In this document: in pieces, positions 58,847 to 64,000 of the stretch
Layout of the letters: every line of letters begins with the position of its first letter
How positions within the stretch are numbered: position 1 is the first letter of the stretch
Assembly: GCA_024138015.1 (NCBI GenBank)
Contig: JAMXBB010000004.1
Location: 4,070,701-4,134,700, forward strand
DNA length: 64,000 nucleotides
Reading direction: 5' to 3'
From: Lumnitzera littorea
Taxonomy: Eukaryota; Streptophyta; Magnoliopsida; Myrtales; Combretaceae
Translations under genes and position numbers: made by a program
Notes under the pieces: generated by a model
Seen by the model: only the letters and a program-made list of their open reading frames with translations
Databases searched by the model: none
Told to the model about the DNA's origin: nothing

Positions 58847-61800
58847 TGTAAGACCTATAATCAGTTACTCTAAGTTTGGTTCGTAGAATTTAAGATAATC
58901 TGTTAATGGATCTGATTGAGTCTAAATTATCAAATAAAGTTACAAATATTAGTAAAAGTGATCCCGTAAGTTCCAATTTAAGAAAATAAGTAATAAATAA
59001 AAGAATATAAAATTTTCAAATCTTAAGTATATTACTCATTATTTATCGAAAATGCATTCTGATAACTAACGAATCACTAAAGATAAATTATATGTATACT
59101 AAAAATCATAGAATGACCTAAATGATATTTAAGAATATTTATTTGTACTATATATGAATTAACATGTAGGTAGAAATACGCGTAATTACTTAAAATACGC
59201 GAAATGTGCTAAAATAATGCTAAATAATTAAAAAAAATTAATTAATTAATAAAAAATTAAAAAAATTAGAAAAGATAAGGCATGATCTAGATTTGGGTCA
59301 TGGCAGTTGGGGAAAAGAAGAAAAAATTCAGCCAATCAAATTAAAACAATACAAAAGGCAAATTGGAAGAAAATAAAGCAATTGTCTAATCAAATTAATA
59401 CACAATAATTCCCCAAGACCTCTATAAATTTTGAGTAAATTTTTCAGAAACTCATTTTGAATGTCTGGAATTGAAGAAAATTAGAGAGAGGTGAAATTGA
59501 AAGGAAATTAAGGTTTTATAAAAAATTTGTGCAATTAAGGCTTTAGAAGGAAACCTACATCCGACGGCTACTTGGAAACGAACGGCCACCACCACACCAC
59601 TCTACCACCACTGCCCAACTTGGTCAATACCCCTAGGGCTGCTAATGGTGGCTGGAATCCAAATGGCTAGGTGACTCCAATTTTAGCTTAATTTTGTAAA
59701 ATTTATTAAAATTACTAATTTTGTCTAAAAAATTATGAAATTTGTTATTACGATGTTTTATTGTATGTAGATTTAGGAAAAAATAGTGATTAAGTTTAAT
59801 CACATCTGTAAATATAGGGTGCTTAAGAAATTGAAAAAAATCGAGCACGTTTAGAATTAGAAATAAATAGGCTTAGGAATATAGTTTAGAGTTCAAAATT
59901 TTTCTGTAGACTACTAGGGTAATATAGAATAATTCTATGAAGCCCTTTTTGAAAAATAAATTTTTGAAACTTTTAGGCCTTAAAATGATGCAAAAAATGG
60001 CTTATTTTTTGTTAATTAAGAAAATAAGTGGTTAATTACTGATTTAGTGAATAATTATATGTTTTAGGATATTGAAATCTAATGAAGTATGATACTTGTA
60101 GTATTTAGGGTGTTAGATATAATTATTAGGGCAATTATGTAGTAAATAAATAATAGGGAAAAATAGTAAATTTTAAGTTAATTTGTAAATTAGGGTAATT
60201 AGGTGTAAAATCAGATTTAGGATGAATTTAGACATTTTGAAATGTTAATTGATGTTGGGAGATAATAATTAGAGTGATAGAAATATTAGATGTGTATTAT
60301 GTACATAATAGGTGATAGTACATAATATGCAATTATTGAAAATATAATAAATAGAAAATATTAGAATAAAATTTGATATTATATAAATAATAGGAGTATA
60401 TAATAAATTTGATGGAAAACTTAAATTTAGGTAATTATATGAAGAATATAAAAATTTCTCACATCAAAAGTAAATTCAATACACTAATGAAGATTTAAGT
60501 GTATCAGGTAGAATAAAATACTGACTAAGAATAATTATGATATTTAGGATATTTGGAAGCAATGTGATTAATTTCATATTATGGGTTGAAACGAGTTTTT
60601 AAGGTTTGTGTGTAAAATTGTACTTAGAAACTAAACTAGAGCCTAATTTAGAAATAAATGCGGAAAACTGAACCTAAACTTAGTTGAATCAAGAATAATA
60701 GTAAAAAAATTGAGAACCTAGATAATTGGGCATATTAAACTCTAAACCAAATATAACAATAAGTGTTATATGGTAAAACTAATTTATAACAATTATATGA
60801 AAACCGAGACAACGTTGCTATTATAGGAATCATTGACTATGGATTGAATGAGTCTCACCTCGAATGAGCAAGCGAGGAGTCGAGGAAAGTTGGGATTAAT
60901 ATGTTATTGTATTTCAAAGGCTTGAGATTATACTTAATTGTACTTGTTAGATAGTTGGCTATGTACATGTCCTTGATTGTGAGTGATGCTATGATTTTGT
61001 TTGTTATTCCGGCTTGTATTATATGAAATGATTGATCACCTTAAACTGAACTTAATCAAATATATAACCTGTAAACCTAAATCGGACTTGCATAGCAACC
61101 CATTAAAAGAAACTTATGATTCTCCAGCTAAATACCGACCCTTTCAAAAGGGATAATACTTGATAGCTTAGTAGGTCCTTTCTTCATCCTTAATCGAACT
61201 AAGTAACAGGTGAGGAGATCGCAGTAAGGGTGAAGTTAATGGTTCGAAACTAGTTACGGGAAGAGCAATGTTTCCATTACACAAGCCTGAGTTTGGTCAT
61301 GAACTGTTACATTAACAGCAACTCCTCAACCCGGATTAGAGCAAGTGCAATTTCTCTATTCTCATGACGGGCCGAACAACGTCGTGCAATGGGCATTTGT
61401 TTGAACATGTATTGCACCTAATTATTTTGTTGATAACCTTATTTGTATTTATGGTATAGTTTTAAGTTCTATGTCCCAACTTACTGAGTTATGGTTGTTC
61501 ACATCCCTATAGCTGTTGTTGCAAGTGCTAGCGATGAAGCAGCTTATAATTACCTTAACGTTAGCAACTACGGGATCTTGGGGAGTGAGAACGTAAACAG
61601 AAGACTAAATTTATTCTCTAGTTAAATTTATTTTAAAACTTTTAGCATTTGTTTACAAATTATTCAATTAAATTGTGATTAAATTGTGATTAAATTGCTA
61701 AATTTTGTAAATACACTTAGAGTAATTTAATGTGAATATTTATTTTTCTTAAATTCATAAGTAAACAATTTATTTAATTTATGAGTTGTTTACTTCAAAG

Positions 61801-61921
61801 CGGGTTAATCATAAACGTCTTGTGTAAATCAAATCTAAGATGGCAACTGTACGGTCAACGTCTATTTTAAAATGATTTGTACGACGGGACTGTTACGATT
61901 CTAGCATTTCGAGACATAACA
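58847..61921 (+). mobile_element. Family A 5' LTR, copy 5 (3.1 kb)
   Basis: Starts TGTAAGACC and ends GACATAACA. A primer-binding site follows at 61931, so this is a 5' LTR rather than a solo one. It shares with copies 1 and 4 the TATA box (TATAAATT 59423-59430), the CCACCACC leader near 59590, splice-like signals (donor 59671, acceptor ending 60825), the block at 61180-61270, GACGGGC..AACAACGTCGTG (61366-61390) and the GTTTACTTCAAAG end. The internal coding region and the 3' LTR are absent from the window. Confidence 0.85.
59423..59460 (+). promoter_or_regulatory. Core promoter of family A copy 5
   Basis: TATAAATT at 59423, with AACTCATTTTG about 25 bp on, 576 bp from the LTR start. Confidence 0.55.
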
Positions 61922-61930
61922 GTTTTGAAT

Positions 61931-61942
61931 TAGTATCAGAAC
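61931..61942 (+). other. Primer-binding site (initiator tRNA-Met type) of family A
   Basis: TAGTATCAGAAC is TGGTATCAGAGC with two G-to-A changes, followed by AAAG. It sits 9 bp after the LTR end, which identifies family A as an LTR retrotransposon and fixes its orientation. Confidence 0.7.
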
Positions 61943-62530
61943 AAAGTTTTAGTGAACTTACTTTGAAAAATAACAATTTAAAAATATTATACATTTTAGA
62001 AGTACATCGAAAGTGGGTGGATTTGAAAATATTATGATTTTTAACATAATCTTACTCTTATGTTCGATTTGAAAATATTATGAATTAAACCATATAATTA
62101 GGATCGATTTTTTAAAAAACTAGATTGTAATATAAGATTCAATCCAATTCAAAGAGCTAACTGTACCAAACTCATCTATTCATAACTTTCCCCATGTTGA
62201 GCAATATAGTTTCTTTTTGTTTTTTTCTAAATAATTTTCCTTTGCTTATTCTATTTTGTTTTGTTTTTATCTTTTTCTAAATTAATGTTGGCCCCACATA
62301 CATTGACTTTGAACCCTCTTCACCAAGCGTTCAAAATAAAATTTAATAGTTTTGGCAAACACGTAAAGTGTGATTTAGACCCCATTTTAGGACCTTTTTT
62401 TTAATCAAATTATGCAAATATACGTAGAATATATTATATATCTTATCTGCATAAAATCTCTAATAGATAGGGAGAAAAATCATGTTAGAAAGGGACACAA
62501 ATGCACAAAAACATATTTTGCTATCTTCCT
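61943..62530. other. Non-coding interval (short internal remnant, then unrelated sequence)
   Basis: Perhaps 50-100 bp of family A internal leader, then AT-rich sequence. No gag or pol can be read. Confidence 0.45.
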
Positions 62531-62960
62531 GGAAATTGCCCAAATATTGGTGGATTTTGTTAATCAAATTGGTGTTTTCTATATTTTTATCTCCTCTTTT
62601 CTGATGATATTTTTAGTATAACTAAATACTATTATCATTACAATTAACTCTAAAACAAATTGATTTTATGACTCTATAACCACGTCAAAAGGCCTACAAG
62701 GGCCAATTGCTAGGCCACAACAAAATTAAAAACAATTCAATATTCATTTTAAGGCCATTTCTTATTATATTTCTTGTATGCCTAAATAATAAATGAATCA
62801 TGAGCTCCAAATAAATATCCTTATCATCCCTATGATTCAATGGAGAAAAGAAAAAAAAAACACACTTGTAGTTTTAGGAATAAAAGTTTATGTTTTTTTT
62901 ATATAATTAGTTATTTGTTGGACGATGCTATTGTTTCTTCTTTGCTATTGCAATCCTTTT
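62531..62960 (+). repeat. Dispersed duplication E, copy 2
   Basis: Counterpart of 42840-43510, same orientation, 19.7 kb away. The small gene that neighbours copy 1 has no counterpart here. Confidence 0.8.
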
Positions 62961-63239
62961 TAATTTTTTTCATAATAAAACAAGAAAGATAACATTCCTT
63001 TTTTTTTTTTTTCTCCCTTTATTTTCTATGGCAATCTGATATAATAAATCGGGTACGGGGGCAAACCATGATAGCCATCTAAAGCCCAATATGAAGTTAT
63101 AGTTTGTTCAATGAATTTTGTGAATCAATTTAGTGTTGTCTGTGCTTTAGGGTTCATGTGAACTCTCTATCCCTGTTTTTTCTTTGAGGTTATATGTTGA
63201 CCATTTTTGTGCATGATGTCTTCTTGATCAATAGGTTTG

Positions 63240-63402
63240 CTCCACGAACATGAAGATATATTTATTACGGTAAAGCTTGAGCTATGGATTAATGATACAT
63301 GTTATTTTTTATTTTATATTTATTAAACTAGAGTTGTTCCTCTGATGTTGGCTTTTAATGAATGTTTTACCGTTTGCCAAAAAAAGAAAAAAAAAAAAAA
63401 AA
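63240..63402 (+). mobile_element. LINE-like 3' tail
   Basis: A 3' UTR-like segment ends ..TTTTACCGTTTGCC, followed by an A-rich tail (63378-63402) with one G. The ending is like the LINE end at 11039 (TTATTGCC then poly-A). No coding part is visible. Confidence 0.35.
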
Positions 63403-63419
63403 CCTAGAGATGCCATAAA

Positions 63420-63830
63420 TCTAAAAGGGAACTTTGTATTCTAGTGAATAATATTATTCTAATTATTCTTTCACCACATCAAGAAGAAAATATCTTCTTT
63501 TAATTATTTTTATTATTGATTATCAAATAATAATATGTACTTTTTATTTATTTAGACTATAACAACCTTTTAAGTAGAAACTTCATCAATTCTTACTGCA
63601 AAGTACGGAGGCTCTAGAATAATCTAAAAGGAAACTCTGTATTCTAGTCAATAATATTATTCTAAATTTCTAATTATTCTTCCACCTTATCAAGAAGAAA
63701 ATATTTTATTCTAATTATTTTTAGTATTGATTATCAAATAACAATATGTATTTATGAGTTTAGACTATAACAATCTTTTTAAGTATAAACTATGTAAATT
63801 CTCGCTGCAAAGTAGGGAGGCACTAGAAAG
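63420..63830. repeat. Tandem duplication, two ~205-bp units
   Basis: 63420-63622 and 63623-63830 repeat TCTAAAAGG.AACT.TGTATTCTAG, AATAATATTATTCTAA, ATCAAGAAGAAAATAT, TATTGATTATCAAATAA, AGACTATAACAA and CTGCAAAGTA.GGAGGC.CTAGA in order, with small indels. Confidence 0.9.
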
Positions 63831-64000
63831 ACACTTGAAATTTTTTTTCATTTTTCAGTTTCATGTAGCCGATTGTTGTTCTGAATTAAGATAATTTACA
63901 TAGTGGAACATTTTTCTGTTATAGGCACATTCTTAGCATTTCTTGTATATTTAGTGAGTATTACATTAAAGGAAAATTAGTTTGTCATCTTTATTGGTAC
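63831..64000. other. Window end, nothing recognised
   Basis: AT-rich sequence without features. Confidence 0.5.

Noticed and set aside
58842..61926. GTTTG/GTTTT as a target duplication of a solo LTR at copy 5
   Set aside because: A primer-binding site directly follows the LTR, so the right flank is internal sequence and the similarity is chance.
1..64000. CRISPR arrays, operons, prophage or telomere arrays
   Set aside because: No regularly spaced short repeats, no bacterial coding density, and only isolated AAACCCTA words rather than telomere arrays.

Overview
The window is a strongly AT-rich stretch of nuclear DNA from a flowering plant, most likely a eudicot. Evidence: plant-type LTR retrotransposons (Ty3/Gypsy and Ty1/Copia), a MuDR-type element with a plant mobile domain, an En/Spm (CACTA) transposase relic, LINE 3' ends with poly-A tails, and no bacterial gene organisation. 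It is a gene-poor, TE-rich region. The best candidate host gene is one short intact ORF at 43849-44199 (minus strand). Almost every other coding trace is a decayed transposon. The base at 6204 is an unresolved N.

Layout. 1-6139: two copies of one ~3 kb LTR family (called family A here) in opposite orientation, copy 1 (243-3365, +) inserted inside copy 2 (minus). 6.2-7.6 kb: a Ty1/Copia RT relic running into a LINE ORF1-type DUF4283 relic. 8.5-9.3 kb: a promoter/first-exon-like remnant, then a Copia gag relic. 9.7-10.0 kb: a tandem duplication. 10.8-12.0 kb: a LINE 3' end and a 550-bp solo LTR with a perfect 5-bp target duplication. 17-22.5 kb: a CACTA-like region with a broken transposase on the minus strand. 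22.5-25.4 kb: a diverged family A copy. 26.9-27.5 and 57.3-58.4 kb: copies of a second non-coding repeat (family B). 29.0-29.6 and 36.35-37.0 kb: a dispersed duplication. 37.7-38.0 kb: a broken exon-like open stretch. 39.2-42.2 kb: a truncated Gypsy element lying against a Tat-like LTR and gag start. 42.8-44.3 kb: the small Tyr/Pro/Gly-rich gene with its 3' flank, part of which is duplicated at 62.5-63.0 kb. 44.9-47.4 kb: a MuDR/plant-mobile-domain relic. 47652-56661: a complete Gypsy element on the minus strand, both LTRs and a perfect TCAAA target duplication preserved, carrying a family A solo LTR (52683-55511) inside gag. 58847-61942: a family A 5' LTR with its tRNA primer-binding site. 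63.2-63.8 kb: a LINE tail and another tandem duplication.

The most interesting signal is family A. Its copies share a TATA box about 560-580 bp inside the LTR, a GC-richer leader, and splice-like signals: a GTGAG-type donor, a TACTAA branch-like motif and an ATTATAG acceptor, followed in two copies by a predicted internal exon of identical length (56 nt). I infer that the long LTR specifies a spliced non-coding leader transcript. This is a prediction from sequence alone. All repeat boundaries were placed by eye and carry an uncertainty of a few bases except where target duplications fix them.
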